A DNA stretch of 64,000 nucleotides from assembly GCF_963931295.1 (NCBI RefSeq), contig NZ_OZ007001.1:2869001-2933000 (forward strand), in the 5' to 3' direction. Source of the stretch: an uncultured Mailhella sp. (GTDB taxonomy: Bacteria > Desulfobacterota > Desulfovibrionia > Desulfovibrionales > Desulfovibrionaceae). This document shows positions 39,215 to 49,764 of the stretch, in pieces; the first letter of the stretch is position 1; every line of letters starts with the position of its first letter. A model generated the notes under the pieces. That model had not been told where the DNA came from, ran no database searches, and was given only the letters and a program-made list of their open reading frames with translations. The translations under genes and the position numbers were made by a program.

Positions 39215-40180
39215 ATGGGAGTTCTGGGCAAACTTTTCGGCGGCAGGGGCAGCAGCACGGCAAGCAGGCAGCCTCCCCTGAGAAACAACACGTCCAGTGA
39301 TTCCGCGCCGGACAACGAAGGGCCGTCTTCGGCCTTCATGGGCAGACACTTTGAAGGCCTCGGCGACGTGTGGTCCGCCTTTTTCCCCGGCGGAAGCCGA
39401 GAATATGTCGAAGCGCTGCAGCAGCTTTTTGAAAAAAGCTCGGCGCAGGGCCCCGTCATGCATCGCAAGGACGGCAGCAGCGTCATTCTTCTGGCTTCTC
39501 CCGTGAGCGGCGGACTCGGCATTCATTCGCACATCGTCATGACGCAGGGCAAGGGAAAGGCGGACTTCGTGGGGGGATACCCTGCGCTGGAAGGTCTGCC
39601 CGTGCCTTCCATCATTGAGCAGGCGCACATCTGGACCAACGGCATATCCGGAGTGGTGGCCACGAGGGCCGATGTCACCGGCGCGCCGTTTTCGTTTTTT
39701 CTGGCGGGCTTCTTCCAACATGTTCCGCAGCTGCAGTTCGGCAGCCGGGCGGATTTTCATATGGCCGGACTCGCCCTTTCGCTGGAGCAGGCGCGGCATG
39801 TCGATATTGCGCTTCAGAAGGGAACGCCCGCCTATGACGAGGCGTTGAAGGCGTTTCTCATCGCCCATCCGGAGAAGAAGGCGGCCGACTTTGCCCCCAA
39901 GAGGGTATCCACGCACGGCGTGGGCATGCTGTTTCCCACGGAGGTGGTGAGCATGTGGGCCTTTCAGGTGCCGGTGCTCGGCACGGAGTGGGTGGAATTC
40001 ATGGGACGGCGTTTTCTGCGTATGCTCACACTGTTTTCCGGTTCGGGGGAACGTTCGGTGCGCGGCTACCTCTACGCGGCGGAGCACGTGCTGAAAGGCT
40101 ACGTGCCGCAGGTGGGCGACGATGTGACCGGCACGCTGTGGCTTCAGGGCGGCATGGAACAGTACCCCGAAGAGCGATGA
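39215..40180 (+). CDS. unrecognised 321-residue protein with Gly/Ser-rich N-terminus
   Basis: I do not recognise this family. The first ~40 residues are Gly/Ser/Asn-rich (MGVLGKLFGGRGSSTASRQP), likely flexible; the rest is a soluble alpha/beta-type sequence with no membrane segment or signal peptide. Features include VEALQQLFEKSSAQGPVMHRKDG and SVRGYLYAAEHVLKGYVPQVGDDVTGTLWLQG. The ATG has AAAAAGGAGAAGGT upstream, so it is very likely translated. It is monocistronic, between the MFS gene and the small exported-protein operon. Confidence 0.75.
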   Translation: MGVLGKLFGGRGSSTASRQPPLRNNTSSDSAPDNEGPSSAFMGRHFEGLGDVWSAFFPGGSREYVEALQQLFEKSSAQGPVMHRKDGSSVILLASPVSGGLGIHSHIVMTQGKGKADFVGGYPALEGLPVPSIIEQAHIWTNGISGVVATRADVTGAPFSFFLAGFFQHVPQLQFGSRADFHMAGLALSLEQARHVDIALQKGTPAYDEALKAFLIAHPEKKAADFAPKRVSTHGVGMLFPTEVVSMWAFQVPVLGTEWVEFMGRRFLRMLTLFSGSGERSVRGYLYAAEHVLKGYVPQVGDDVTGTLWLQGGMEQYPEER

Positions 40181-40326
40181 AAATTTTTTCGGCAAGAATT
40201 TGAGGCGTCCCGAGAGCTCTATCATGGCTTTTCCCATGGTTTCGCGGTAATCCTGAACGTAGGGAAGGGAAGGATTTCGCAGGAGTTTGTTACAAAGAGT
40301 CCCGTGGGGAAAATGAAGTGATATAT

Positions 40327-40348
40327 CGTATTAAAACAGTATAATACG
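40327..40348 (+). promoter_or_regulatory. -10 box with overlapping dyad, operator candidate for the small exported-protein operon
   Basis: A perfect TATAAT (40340-40345) lies within the inverted repeat CGTATTA-N8-TAATACG. No good -35 stands at 17 bases, which fits an activated or repressed promoter. Downstream in the ~110-base leader are two further inverted repeats, GGGTG-N8-CACCC (about 40397-40414) and TCCTGT-N9-ACAGGA next to the ribosome-binding site. Confidence 0.55.
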
Positions 40349-40456
40349 TGTATTTTTTCGATGCGTGGCTCTTTTGCGCGACTCTTGCATAACAGGGGGG
40401 TGTGCGCTATCACCCTAGAAAGGATCCTGTCCAGTCTGCACAGGAAGAGGTAACAT

Positions 40457-40843
40457 ATGGATAGACGTACCTTTCTTTGTTCTCTGGTGAGTATGCTGAC
40501 CGTCGGCATGACGGCGTCGTTGCTGCCCCGCGAGGCTGAAGCTGCGCCGCCTCCGCCTCCCCGCAGGCCCGCTCCCCGTCCGGGCGCTCCCGCGCCGAGG
40601 CCCGGCAGACCTGGCCCTCGTCCTGCTCCCCGTCCGGGCAGACCTGGGCCGCGTCCCGCTCCGAGACCCGGACGTCCCGGACCGAGACCTGCGCCGAGAT
40701 CCGGACGCCCCGCTCCCAGACCCGGCAGACCCGGGCCCAGACCTGCGCCGCGTCCTGGATCGAGACCCGCCCCCCGTCCGGGAGGTCCGAGACCGGGGGC
40801 TCCGCGTCCCGGATTGAGGCCCGATCCCAGACGGCCCATATGA
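40457..40843 (+). CDS. exported Pro/Arg-rich repeat protein
   Basis: The 128-residue protein starts with a Tat-like signal (MDRRTFLCSLVSMLTVGMTA, then SLLPREAEA) and continues as ~95 residues of Pro, Arg, Gly and Ala in irregular repeats of PAPRPGRPGPR. It must be disordered and very basic. The repeat unit varies at the DNA level (CGT, CGC, AGA and CGG for Arg; CCC, CCT and CCG for Pro) while the protein pattern is kept, which suggests selection on the protein. AGGAAGAGGTAAC precedes the ATG. Role unknown: peptidoglycan/LPS binding, a cell-surface polyelectrolyte or an antimicrobial-like factor are possibilities. First of three small exported-protein genes. Confidence 0.75.
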   Translation: MDRRTFLCSLVSMLTVGMTASLLPREAEAAPPPPPRRPAPRPGAPAPRPGRPGPRPAPRPGRPGPRPAPRPGRPGPRPAPRSGRPAPRPGRPGPRPAPRPGSRPAPRPGGPRPGAPRPGLRPDPRRPI

Positions 40844-40880
40844 GGGCTCGTCAATACGTCATCAGCCGGAGGAATTGCCT

Positions 40881-41252
40881 ATGAAAGTTCGTTTTCTCAA
40901 GTGCGCATGCGCCGCGCTCCTGATCTGCGGCCTGACTATTCCCGCTCTTGAGGCCAAGGCCGGCCCGGCCGACCTTACCGGTAAGCAGTGGACGGCTTCC
41001 ACCACCTCGGAAAAGCTGGCCTTCCTGTACGGTGTATCGAGCACCGTGGCGATCGAACAGCTTGTCGCCGACAGACAGAAAACGGAGCCTTCTCCGTTTG
41101 TTGCGGCCTGGATCAAGGCTTTCGGCGATCAGAACTGGAAGCAGATTCAGAAGAATCTCGACGACTGGTATGCCGCCCATCCCTCGGATGCGGAACGACC
41201 GGTGTTTGATGTTCTCTGGTATGAGTTCATGGCTCCGGCCTATAAAAAGTGA
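40881..41252 (+). CDS. small exported protein of unknown function
   Basis: The 123-residue protein has a Sec signal peptide (MKVRFLKCACAALLICGLTI, cleavage near ALEAKA|G) followed by ~95 residues with several aromatic residues (GKQWTASTTSEKLAFLYG, NLDDWYAAHPSD, VLWYEF). Mature part lacks Cys, so no disulfide or lipid anchor. Similar proteins occur next to glycine-zipper lipoproteins in other proteobacteria, as far as I recall; function unknown. GGAGGAATTGCCT precedes the ATG. It lies 37 bases after the Pro/Arg protein gene and 19 before the lipoprotein gene. Confidence 0.75.
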   Translation: MKVRFLKCACAALLICGLTIPALEAKAGPADLTGKQWTASTTSEKLAFLYGVSSTVAIEQLVADRQKTEPSPFVAAWIKAFGDQNWKQIQKNLDDWYAAHPSDAERPVFDVLWYEFMAPAYKK

Positions 41253-41271
41253 GAGTGTCTCTCGGAGTAGT

Positions 41272-41538
41272 ATGATGAAGAAACTTCCCGTTGTTGTACT
41301 TCTGGTGGGCGTTATGGCCTTCGGCTCCATGGGCTGCACCAATATGAACAGGACGCAGCAGGGCGCGCTCAGCGGAGCCGCCGGCGGCGCGCTTATCGGC
41401 GGCGGCCTGAGTGCTCTTACCGGCGGCAGCGGCACGACGGGCGCGCTCATCGGCGGCGGACTCGGAGCCCTGGCCGGCGGCATTTACGGCCATCAGCAGG
41501 AACGGAATGATTATTACGATCATGGCCGTCGCTGGTAG
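41272..41538 (+). CDS. glycine-zipper lipoprotein
   Basis: The 88-residue protein has a lipoprotein signal (MMKKLPVVVLLVGVMAF then GSMGC, Cys about residue 22) and then the glycine-zipper hairpin (GALSGAAGGALIGGGLSALTGG ... GALIGGGLGALAGGIYG written in parts), ending in a charged HQQERNDYYDHGRRW tail. Glycine-zipper 2TM proteins of this sort sit in the outer membrane and are often stress-induced. Third gene of the operon; a strong terminator follows at 41684. Confidence 0.85.
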   Translation: MMKKLPVVVLLVGVMAFGSMGCTNMNRTQQGALSGAAGGALIGGGLSALTGGSGTTGALIGGGLGALAGGIYGHQQERNDYYDHGRRW

Positions 41539-41683
41539 CGTTGACATGTCATGAGACAGGATCCGAGAAGAACCGCAAGGTTCGCTTCCGATGAATGACA
41601 GGTCGGCGTTTCCGGCGGGAAGCCGCAGGAAGGGAACGGCATGATGCAGACATGCACTGTTCCGAGGCCGACAGGAAAGACTG

Positions 41684-41711
41684 AAAAAGCCCCCGAAAGG
41701 GGGCTTTTTTT
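41684..41711. terminator. bidirectional terminator
   Basis: AAAAAGCCCCC-GAAA-GGGGGCTTTTTTT: stem with GAAA tetraloop, A-run and T-run on both sides. It can end the small exported-protein operon (+) and the dppBC-like unit (-). Confidence 0.9.
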
Positions 41712-41914
41712 GCGTCTGTTGCACGTCTTGTGCGCAGCGCTGCGACCGGCGTCAGCGCGCCGCATCAGGGAAAAGGCTGTTCTCAGGCAGCACCGCGCGG
41801 CTTTTCGGCGGGGCAGGCGCGTGTTTCCGGGAGCGCCTTGCACGGGAGAATTCGGATTCCTCCGCCCGGGGACGCGGACGCTTGCAGGTGAAAAAGGCGC
41901 GCGGCCGGTGCCGG

Positions 41915-42739
41915 TCAGCGATCCCGCAGGCGGGGATCCAGCATGTCGCGGAGACTTTCGCCGAGCAGGTTGTAGCCGAGCACCGTGATGAGGATGGCAA
42001 GACCGGGGTAGAGCGAAAGCCAGGGCGCTATTTCCAGGGTGTTTTTTCCGTCCATGAGCATGTTGCCCCAGCTTGCGTCGGGCGGCTGCACGCCGAGTCC
42101 GAGAAAGCTCAGGGAGGATTCCACGAGAATGGCTCCCGCCACGCCGAGTGTTGCCGAAACCAGCACCGGCGCGAGGGCATTGGGCAGAATGTGCACGAAA
42201 AGAAGACGGGAGGTGGGAGCCCCGGCGAGCTTTGACGCGGCAATAAAGTCGCGTTCCCTCAGGGACAGCGTTTCCGCGCGGACAAGGCGTGCCACGCCCA
42301 TCCACGACGTGAGTCCGATGACGACCATGATGTTGGTGAGACTCGGCTCCAGAAAGGCGATGACGGCAAGAATGAGAAAGAACGAAGGAAAGCAGAGCAT
42401 GACGTCCACGCCGCGCATGATGAGTTCGTCCGTCCAGCCGCCGAAGTAGCCGGAAGCCAGCCCCAGCGCTATGCCGATGGCCGTGGATATGCCTACGGCG
42501 ACGAAGCCCACCCACAGCGACACGCGCGCGCCGTAAAGCAGACGGGAAAACACGTCGCGCCCGAGTTCGTCGGTGCCGAGGAGGTGCTCGGCCGAGGGCG
42601 GCATGAGAATCTGATCGAGGTTCAGGGCAGCGGGATCAAAGGGGGCTATCCAGGGCGCGAGCAGCGCAAGAAGGCTCATGACGAGCACGATGGTCAGCCC
42701 CGTGAGAAACATGCCGTGTCTTTTCAGGGAGATGCTCAT
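41915..42739 (-). CDS. ABC transporter permease, DppC/OppC family
   Basis: The 274-residue inner-membrane protein has the DppC/OppC layout: N-terminal membrane helix ([20 protein letters not shown]), a periplasmic part with [19 protein letters not shown], and five further helices. The EAA loop contacting the ATPase reads [15 protein letters not shown]. It overlaps its partner permease by ATGA. Ligand could be peptides or nickel; no binding protein or ATPase gene is adjacent. Confidence 0.92.
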   Translation of the reverse strand: MSISLKRHGMFLTGLTIVLVMSLLALLAPWIAPFDPAALNLDQILMPPSAEHLLGTDELGRDVFSRLLYGARVSLWVGFVAVGISTAIGIALGLASGYFGGWTDELIMRGVDVMLCFPSFFLILAVIAFLEPSLTNIMVVIGLTSWMGVARLVRAETLSLRERDFIAASKLAGAPTSRLLFVHILPNALAPVLVSATLGVAGAILVESSLSFLGLGVQPPDASWGNMLMDGKNTLEIAPWLSLYPGLAILITVLGYNLLGESLRDMLDPRLRDR

Positions 42740-43782
42740 GCCTTGTTCTCCTGACGGGCGGAGGTTCTGATGCGGGGATCGGCCAGACCGTAGCCTGCGT
42801 CGGCGAGCATGTTGCCGAGCAGTGTGAGCACCGCGCCGAGCACGAGATTGCCCATGATGAGCGGGTAGTCGCGGGCCATGACGGCCGTGTAGAAAAGCTG
42901 ACCGAGGCCGGGCAGGGCGAAGATGGTTTCGATGATGACGCTGCCGCCGATGAGTCCGGGCACGGAGAGCCCCAGCATGGTGATGACGGGCAGAAGCGCG
43001 TTGCGCAGCGAGTGTCTGCCTATGACGAGCCTTGCGGGCAGGCCCTTGGCTCTGGCCGTGGTGATGTAGTCCTGTCGGAGCACCTCAAGCATGGAGGAGC
43101 GCAGAAAGCGCGACGTGCCCGCAATGCTGCCCACGAGTCCCACAAGAATGGGCAGGGTGAGATGCCGTGCGATGTCCAGCGCCTTTCCCAGGGGCGAGAG
43201 CTGGGCGTAGTCGAGCGAGGTGAGGCCGGAGAGCGGCAGCCAGCCGAGATCAATGCCGAAATAGAGCATGAGCAGCATGGCCAGCCAGAAGCTCGGCATG
43301 GCAAAGCCGAGAAACACCAGCACGGTGAGCGCGCGGTCGAGCAGAGAGCCCCGCCGCACCGCGGACACGATGCCGATGGGTATGGAAATGAGCAGGGTGA
43401 GCAGCAGGGAAATGACGTTCATGCCGACGGTAAGGGGCATGCGTTCCATGATTTTTTCCATGACGGGGCGCGCGTCGCTGGAGAGGGAAATGCCGAAGTC
43501 CAGCCGGACGAGGCGGCCGAGCCAGTCCGCGTACTGTTCCCAGAGCGGGCGGTCCAGTCCGTAGAGGGCGTTCAGGCGTTCGCGCACCATGTCGCCCGCC
43601 AGCGGATTCAGACTGGTCTGCATGTCAGTGGGGGTGCCGGGCGCAAGATGGATCACGAAAAAGCTCACCAGCGTGATGCCCCAGAGCACCAGCAGCATCC
43701 ACAGGGTCTTGCGCGCGGCGCGCACGGCGAGCGCCCGCCAGCGGGAAGCGGCGACGCCGTCGGAAGTCGGAGCGTCTTTCAT
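42736..43782 (-). CDS. ABC transporter permease, DppB/OppB family
   Basis: The 348-residue permease has the family start ([20 protein letters not shown]), APGTPTD, the conserved [19 protein letters not shown], and an EAA loop near [18 protein letters not shown]. An N-terminal ~25-residue hydrophilic stretch is longer than usual. GAGGAGCAGAACGCA precedes the ATG. Two hairpins lie between this gene and the RdgC-like pair upstream, so it probably has its own promoter. Partners (DppA, DppD, DppF) must be elsewhere. Confidence 0.92.
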   Translation of the reverse strand: MKDAPTSDGVAASRWRALAVRAARKTLWMLLVLWGITLVSFFVIHLAPGTPTDMQTSLNPLAGDMVRERLNALYGLDRPLWEQYADWLGRLVRLDFGISLSSDARPVMEKIMERMPLTVGMNVISLLLTLLISIPIGIVSAVRRGSLLDRALTVLVFLGFAMPSFWLAMLLMLYFGIDLGWLPLSGLTSLDYAQLSPLGKALDIARHLTLPILVGLVGSIAGTSRFLRSSMLEVLRQDYITTARAKGLPARLVIGRHSLRNALLPVITMLGLSVPGLIGGSVIIETIFALPGLGQLFYTAVMARDYPLIMGNLVLGAVLTLLGNMLADAGYGLADPRIRTSARQENKA

Positions 43783-43894
43783 TGCGTTCTGCTCCTCAAT
43801 AAGTGGAAGTTGTGAAATTCGTGCAAAAAACACGGCGTTTGCGGCGGCAGGGCAGGAAAAAGGCCTGCCGCCGCTTCGCCGGACGCTTTTGCGG

Positions 43895-43935
43895 AAAAAC
43901 GGCCGCCTTCCTGCCTGTGTGCGGAAAACGGCCGT
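43895..43935 (-). terminator. terminator after the RdgC-like pair
   Basis: Minus strand ACGGCCG...CGGCCGT with inner TTTTCC/GGAAGG-type pairing, then TTTTT. A second perfect 11-bp stem (GCGGCGGCAGG/CCTGCCGCCGC) lies at 43841-43874. Confidence 0.7.
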
Positions 43936-43940
43936 GAATG

Positions 43941-44510
43941 TCAGGCTCCGGGCTGCATGGCTCCCTGACTTATGTCGTGACGCATCCATTCGGCCACGGC
44001 TTTGGTTTCGGCCTGCCACGAGGCCGGGGTCAGGCGCAGCTTGAGGAAATGACGGAACATTTCATCCAGCATGTCCAGCGCCTGATCGAGCAGATACATT
44101 TTTTCCAGAAAAACGGCGTCCGGGTCTTCGGAAGCGTCTTCCTTCGAGATGGGCGGCGTGCGCAGGGAATTGATGCTGAAATCTTCGGCCTTCAGCGTCA
44201 CCTGCCAGTCCATGCCGTCCTTTTCCAGACGCACGAGGGCGCGCACCACCTGCTTGCCGGTGAGCAGGCCGAGTCTGGCCTCGCGCAGGGGCGAGAAGGA
44301 GCCCACCACGGTGGCGGTTTCCTGATTTTCGCCTTCGCCGCCGCGCACCACGATGCGCTGTTCCATGGCCACGGTGAAGGGCTCGCCGTTGTGCTCCGGC
44401 GATTCCATGCGGAACACGTTGCCGGTTTCGCTGCGGAACCACAGCCAGGTCAGAAATTCCTGCCCTAAAACAAGATCGGTGTTTTCTCCGATGTAGCCGA
44501 TGTCTGCCAT
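43941..44510 (-). CDS. RdgC C-terminal-half-like protein
   Basis: The 189-residue protein begins [20 protein letters not shown]. It aligns by eye with the second half of classical Rdg[10 protein letters not shown] matches the ELTLTEWVR region, and [18 protein letters not shown] matches the GKVVTKLALDW region. RdgC (~300 residues in E. coli) forms a DNA-encircling ring and limits RecA loading. Here the two halves appear as neighbouring genes 15 bases apart. The Glu/Asp-rich tail after residue 130 is extra. Evidence is pattern reading, not a search. Confidence 0.6.
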   Translation of the reverse strand: MADIGYIGENTDLVLGQEFLTWLWFRSETGNVFRMESPEHNGEPFTVAMEQRIVVRGGEGENQETATVVGSFSPLREARLGLLTGKQVVRALVRLEKDGMDWQVTLKAEDFSINSLRTPPISKEDASEDPDAVFLEKMYLLDQALDMLDEMFRHFLKLRLTPASWQAETKAVAEWMRHDISQGAMQPGA

Positions 44511-44525
44511 GTTCGATGCCCCCGG

Positions 44526-45140
44526 TTAGATGAAGTGCGTGGATTCCACGGCGTCGAGCTTGTCGGCGCACTGTTCGCCGAACATGGAGAGCGCCAGCGC
44601 ACAGGGAACGAGCTGTTCGAGGCGAAGATCGAAGCTGCGGGTGAAGAGTTCAAGAAACATTTCAATCATTTTCGTCTGCGTGGAGGCAAAGTAGACGCGG
44701 CCCGTGCGGGTATTCCAGACCACCTGGAATTCTGCGGGAATGGGTAGAAAACGTCCCATGAGGCGCAGCTTCACCTGTTCACCGATTTCCTTCTTGCGGT
44801 CGCGGGGAATGAACTTCTTGCCCAGTTCCTTGATGCGGGCCTCCTCCTCGCGCAGCGCGATGCGCGTGTGCTTGCGTAGCACGGCGGGCGGAATGCGGCG
44901 CGTGTCGAGCCGGAGGGAAAAGGTCAGATAGTCGGCCTTTTCCGGAGGGCTGAGCTTCCATTCGGTATCGAGCATGTCGTCGAAATTGGTCCAGCCGAAG
45001 GCCCGTTCCTCGGCGATGTCGTCGATGTCCATGAAGGCGAACTGACGGAGCTTTTCGGGAATGGCGGGCCACAGTTCGGCGGGAACGTCGTCAATGATGC
45101 GAAAGCGCGTGAAGCTGGTGCTTGCTTTGAGAAAACTCAT
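44526..45140 (-). CDS. rdgC: RdgC N-terminal-half-like protein (recombination-associated)
   Basis: The 204-residue protein (MSFLKASTSFTRFRIIDDVP) fits the N-terminal RdgC domain: FGWTNFDDM parallels the GWVPPM segment, and the helix PPAVLRKHTRIALREEEARI with LMGRFLPIPAEFQVVW parallels the E. coli helix and LLPRAFSRFSQTMMW region. AAAAGGAAGGAAAAT precedes the ATG. Length is two thirds of full RdgC; the missing part appears in the next gene. Whether the pair forms a heteromeric ring is open. Confidence 0.7.
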   Translation of the reverse strand: MSFLKASTSFTRFRIIDDVPAELWPAIPEKLRQFAFMDIDDIAEERAFGWTNFDDMLDTEWKLSPPEKADYLTFSLRLDTRRIPPAVLRKHTRIALREEEARIKELGKKFIPRDRKKEIGEQVKLRLMGRFLPIPAEFQVVWNTRTGRVYFASTQTKMIEMFLELFTRSFDLRLEQLVPCALALSMFGEQCADKLDAVESTHFI

Positions 45141-45318
45141 ATTTTCCTTCCTTTTGAGCGGGAAGGGAGCTTCCCGCAGGCCGGGCAATGGTACGACAAG
45201 CGGGCAGCGCGCGCAAGGGCGTATTGCGCGGACAAGCTCGGGCCCGGGCATTTGCGGACAGGGCGGGGCGCAGGCGGCGCACTCCGAAAGGCGCGGGGAA
45301 AAGCGCGGACAGACAGCC

Positions 45319-45807
45319 TCAGTGCGCGCGCGAACGCTTTTTCCCCGGCGCGGCAGAGGCGGCGGGATAGTCGTTCAGGGCACAGTGCCCCTCTTCGCAG
45401 CAGGCGCAGGGATTGCCGTGATCCAGGCTGTCGATGATGCCGCAGCCCTGTACATGATCGCCCGCGCAGGTGCGGCGCAGCGCCTCAAGATGTTTCTTGA
45501 GATGCTGGAGCGAGGCGATCTGCTTTTCCACGTCGGCGATGTGCTTGTCCACGAGTTCGTTGATCCAGGCGCAGCTCACCGTGGGATTGTCCTTGAAGGC
45601 CAGAAGATTCCGTATTTCGGCGAGATTCATGCCGTGCAGGCGGCAGCGCCGGATGAAGTGCAGGCGCTCCACGTCTTCGTCGCTGTAGAGGCGATAGTTG
45701 GCGTCCGTGCGTTCCGGCGGGGGCAGCAGTCCTTCCTTCTCATAATAGCGGATGGTCACGACCTGACAGCCTGACAGTCTGGCGAGTTCTCCTATTTTTA
45801 AAGGCAT
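45319..45807 (-). CDS. cadR: Cd(II)/Pb(II)/Zn(II)-responsive MerR-family regulator (CadR/PbrR type)
   Basis: The 162-residue activator has the MerR winged helix (MPLKIGELARLSGCQVVTIRYYEKEGLL), a dimer coiled coil (about 80-115), and metal ligands Cys in VSCAWINEL and the TCAGDHVQGCGII loop. The extra C-terminal tail (NPCACCEEGHC) adds cysteine and histidine ligands as in CadR. It diverges from the zntA-type ATPase gene, whose promoter carries the operator. Confidence 0.92.
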   Translation of the reverse strand: MPLKIGELARLSGCQVVTIRYYEKEGLLPPPERTDANYRLYSDEDVERLHFIRRCRLHGMNLAEIRNLLAFKDNPTVSCAWINELVDKHIADVEKQIASLQHLKKHLEALRRTCAGDHVQGCGIIDSLDHGNPCACCEEGHCALNDYPAASAAPGKKRSRAH

Positions 45808-46005
45808 GTCGTCCTCCTTTTCCTGTTCGAGCCGGAGCCTTCATGGTAAGGATGCCGTTTGCCGAGTCAAGAGGCCCGCGTTGCTCGGCCGCTTGGAAGC
45901 AACGGGCGGCTCCTGCCGTAAAGCGAGAAATGATTGCAAAAAAATCCTTGTTGTTCAGTGTGTTGCAAAAATTGACAGAGATTTTCAAAAAAATGAAAAA
46001 ATGTA

Positions 46006-46036
46006 TTGACTCTATAGCTGCTATAGACACTACCTT
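46006..46036 (+). promoter_or_regulatory. MerR-type promoter/operator of the metal ATPase gene
   Basis: TTGACT-N19-TACCTT with the dyad CTATAG-CTG-CTATAG in the spacer (GACTCTATAG vs GTGTCTATAG, 8 of 10). A 19-bp spacer with a centred dyad is the hallmark of MerR-family activation; it is close to the known PbrR site (TTGACTCTATAGTAACTAG). Confidence 0.85.
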
Positions 46037-46059
46037 GATTTCAACAAGGAGAAAACAGC

Positions 46060-48459
<2,400 letters not shown>

Positions 48460-48481
48460 GACGCGGCCGACGTTTGACGGG

Positions 48482-48532
48482 CAGGGGCTTTCGGAAGGTT
48501 CAGAGGACCTCCGAAGGCCCTGTTGCCGTTTT
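48482..48532 (+). terminator. probable terminator after zntA
   Basis: An imperfect ~16-bp stem (CAGGGGCTTTCGGAAGGT against ACCTCCGAAGGCCCTG) with TTGCCGTTTTG after it; weak T-run. Confidence 0.45.
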
Positions 48533-48568
48533 GAAGAGATCGAAGCGCATAAAAAAGTTCTTGCCCTC

Positions 48569-48609
48569 TTGACGAAAGTCCGGGGAAGATTTATTTGCTC
48601 ATTTGAGCA
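48569..48609 (+). promoter_or_regulatory. promoter with overlapping palindrome upstream of the NifX-like gene
   Basis: TTGACG-N17-TATTTG, with perfect inverted repeat TGCTCA-TT-TGAGCA (48596-48609) over the end of the -10 and the likely start site. That arrangement suggests a repressor site. A leader of about 260 bases follows before the gene. Confidence 0.5.
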
Positions 48610-48870
48610 TAATTACGTGCGAATGGAAGCCCCGTCCGTGTTGTCGGAGCTTTTCCGGTGCAAGGCTCCGGTGTTTTTCTGTCGGTTTTGCGGAACGCGG
48701 AAGACTCCGCGGACTCAGCAGGTGTTCTGCCGGGAGTCACGGCAGAACCGGAGAGCGCAGCGAGTATTCTGTCAGTGGACTGCAGAGGTGACGGCGTTCC
48801 GTTCGGAGCGTCGTCAGATAGCCCGCAACGCCGCCTTGTTGCGTATTTCAAATGAGAGAGGAGATTTGCC

Positions 48871-49266
48871 ATGTCTGAAGCTGTTCTTGTTGCCGTTCCT
48901 TCCGATGCTCCCGCCGGACTCGACGCCAGACCCAGCGCGCATTTCGGCCATTGCGACGCCTACACCGTGGCCCGCATTCAGGACGGAAAGATTCTCGACG
49001 TTTCCATTGAATACAACGAGGGCCATGATCAGGGCGGCTGCATTGTGCCCGTGCAGGCGCTGGCGGGCAAAGGCGTCAAGGTGCTCATTGCCGGAGGCAT
49101 GGGCATGGGACCGCTGAACGCCATGCATCAGATGGGCATGCAGGTGTTTTACGCCACCGGCTTTCTGACCGTGCAGGAAGTGCTGCAGGCGTATATCGAC
49201 GGCAGACTGCAGGAATTCGGCTCCGGCAATCTGTGCCGCGGCGGCTGCGGCCATCACCATGCCTGA
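48871..49266 (+). CDS. NifX/NifB-family dinitrogenase FeMo-cofactor-binding-like protein
   Basis: The 131-residue protein has the fold of the NifX/NafY/orange-protein group that carries Fe/Mo clusters: DARPSAHFGHCDAYTVARI, then VKVLIAGGMGMGPLNAM, and a Cys/His tail (GNLCRGGCGHHHA). No nif genes surround it, so a role in nitrogen fixation is unlikely; cluster carriage or metal handling near a metal-efflux pump is plausible. GAGAGGAGATTTGCC precedes the ATG. Confidence 0.85.
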   Translation: MSEAVLVAVPSDAPAGLDARPSAHFGHCDAYTVARIQDGKILDVSIEYNEGHDQGGCIVPVQALAGKGVKVLIAGGMGMGPLNAMHQMGMQVFYATGFLTVQEVLQAYIDGRLQEFGSGNLCRGGCGHHHA

Positions 49267-49764
49267 TGTTGCGGCATCGAAAACGCTGATTGTAATTTTT
49301 TGAATATGCCCTCGGAAGAGCAATCCTTTTCCGGGGGCGTATCGTGTCTGCGGTCAGAGATTTTTTGGAAAATGCAGAGCTTTTCTGGCGTTGAATGACA
49401 ACATCCTGATGTTGCCGATGCTTTTATATAAGGAATAGAAGAAGGCGAAGGAGCGGGGCAATCGTACCATCAGTGTGTTGCGCCTGTTACAGGCAAAAAA
49501 ATTTTTGTTTCATCCTTTTTACATTTGTATGAACATATGGACGTAGGCGGAAAAAAGGTGTAGTTTGAAGTCAAAAGAAGAGCATGTTGAACGTATCTGA
49601 TTGATAATGCCGCGGAAGACGTTTCTTGCGAAAAAAAGGACTTTCGCGGTGAGGCCTGCCTGGGGCCAGGTGTGTCGGGCATGCTTTCAAGCGGATGATT
49701 CCGCGTTGTTACGGAAAACGGCATAAGCCGTCAAAGCTTTTTCCCAAGGTTCTGTGAGGTCGTC
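49267..49764. other. 498-bp AT-rich gap before galU
   Basis: A hairpin of GCCCTCGGAA/TTCCGGGGGC type (about 49308-49340) may end the NifX-like unit. TTGTTT-N17-TATGAA (49505-49533) is a possible galU promoter. No gene is supported. Confidence 0.4.

Noticed and set aside
40222..40854. Gly/Pro/Leu-rich 210-codon frame opposite the Pro/Arg protein
   Set aside because: Reverse complement of the repeat; no signal peptide or ribosome-binding site, and the plus strand has both.
48569..49117. 182-codon plus-strand frame with several Cys (FCRFCGT, FCRES, FCQW) in the NifX-like leader
   Set aside because: It overlaps the NifX-like gene in another frame for most of its second half and has no family match; the Cys pattern comes from short GT-TTCTG DNA repeats. 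A short version cannot be fully excluded.
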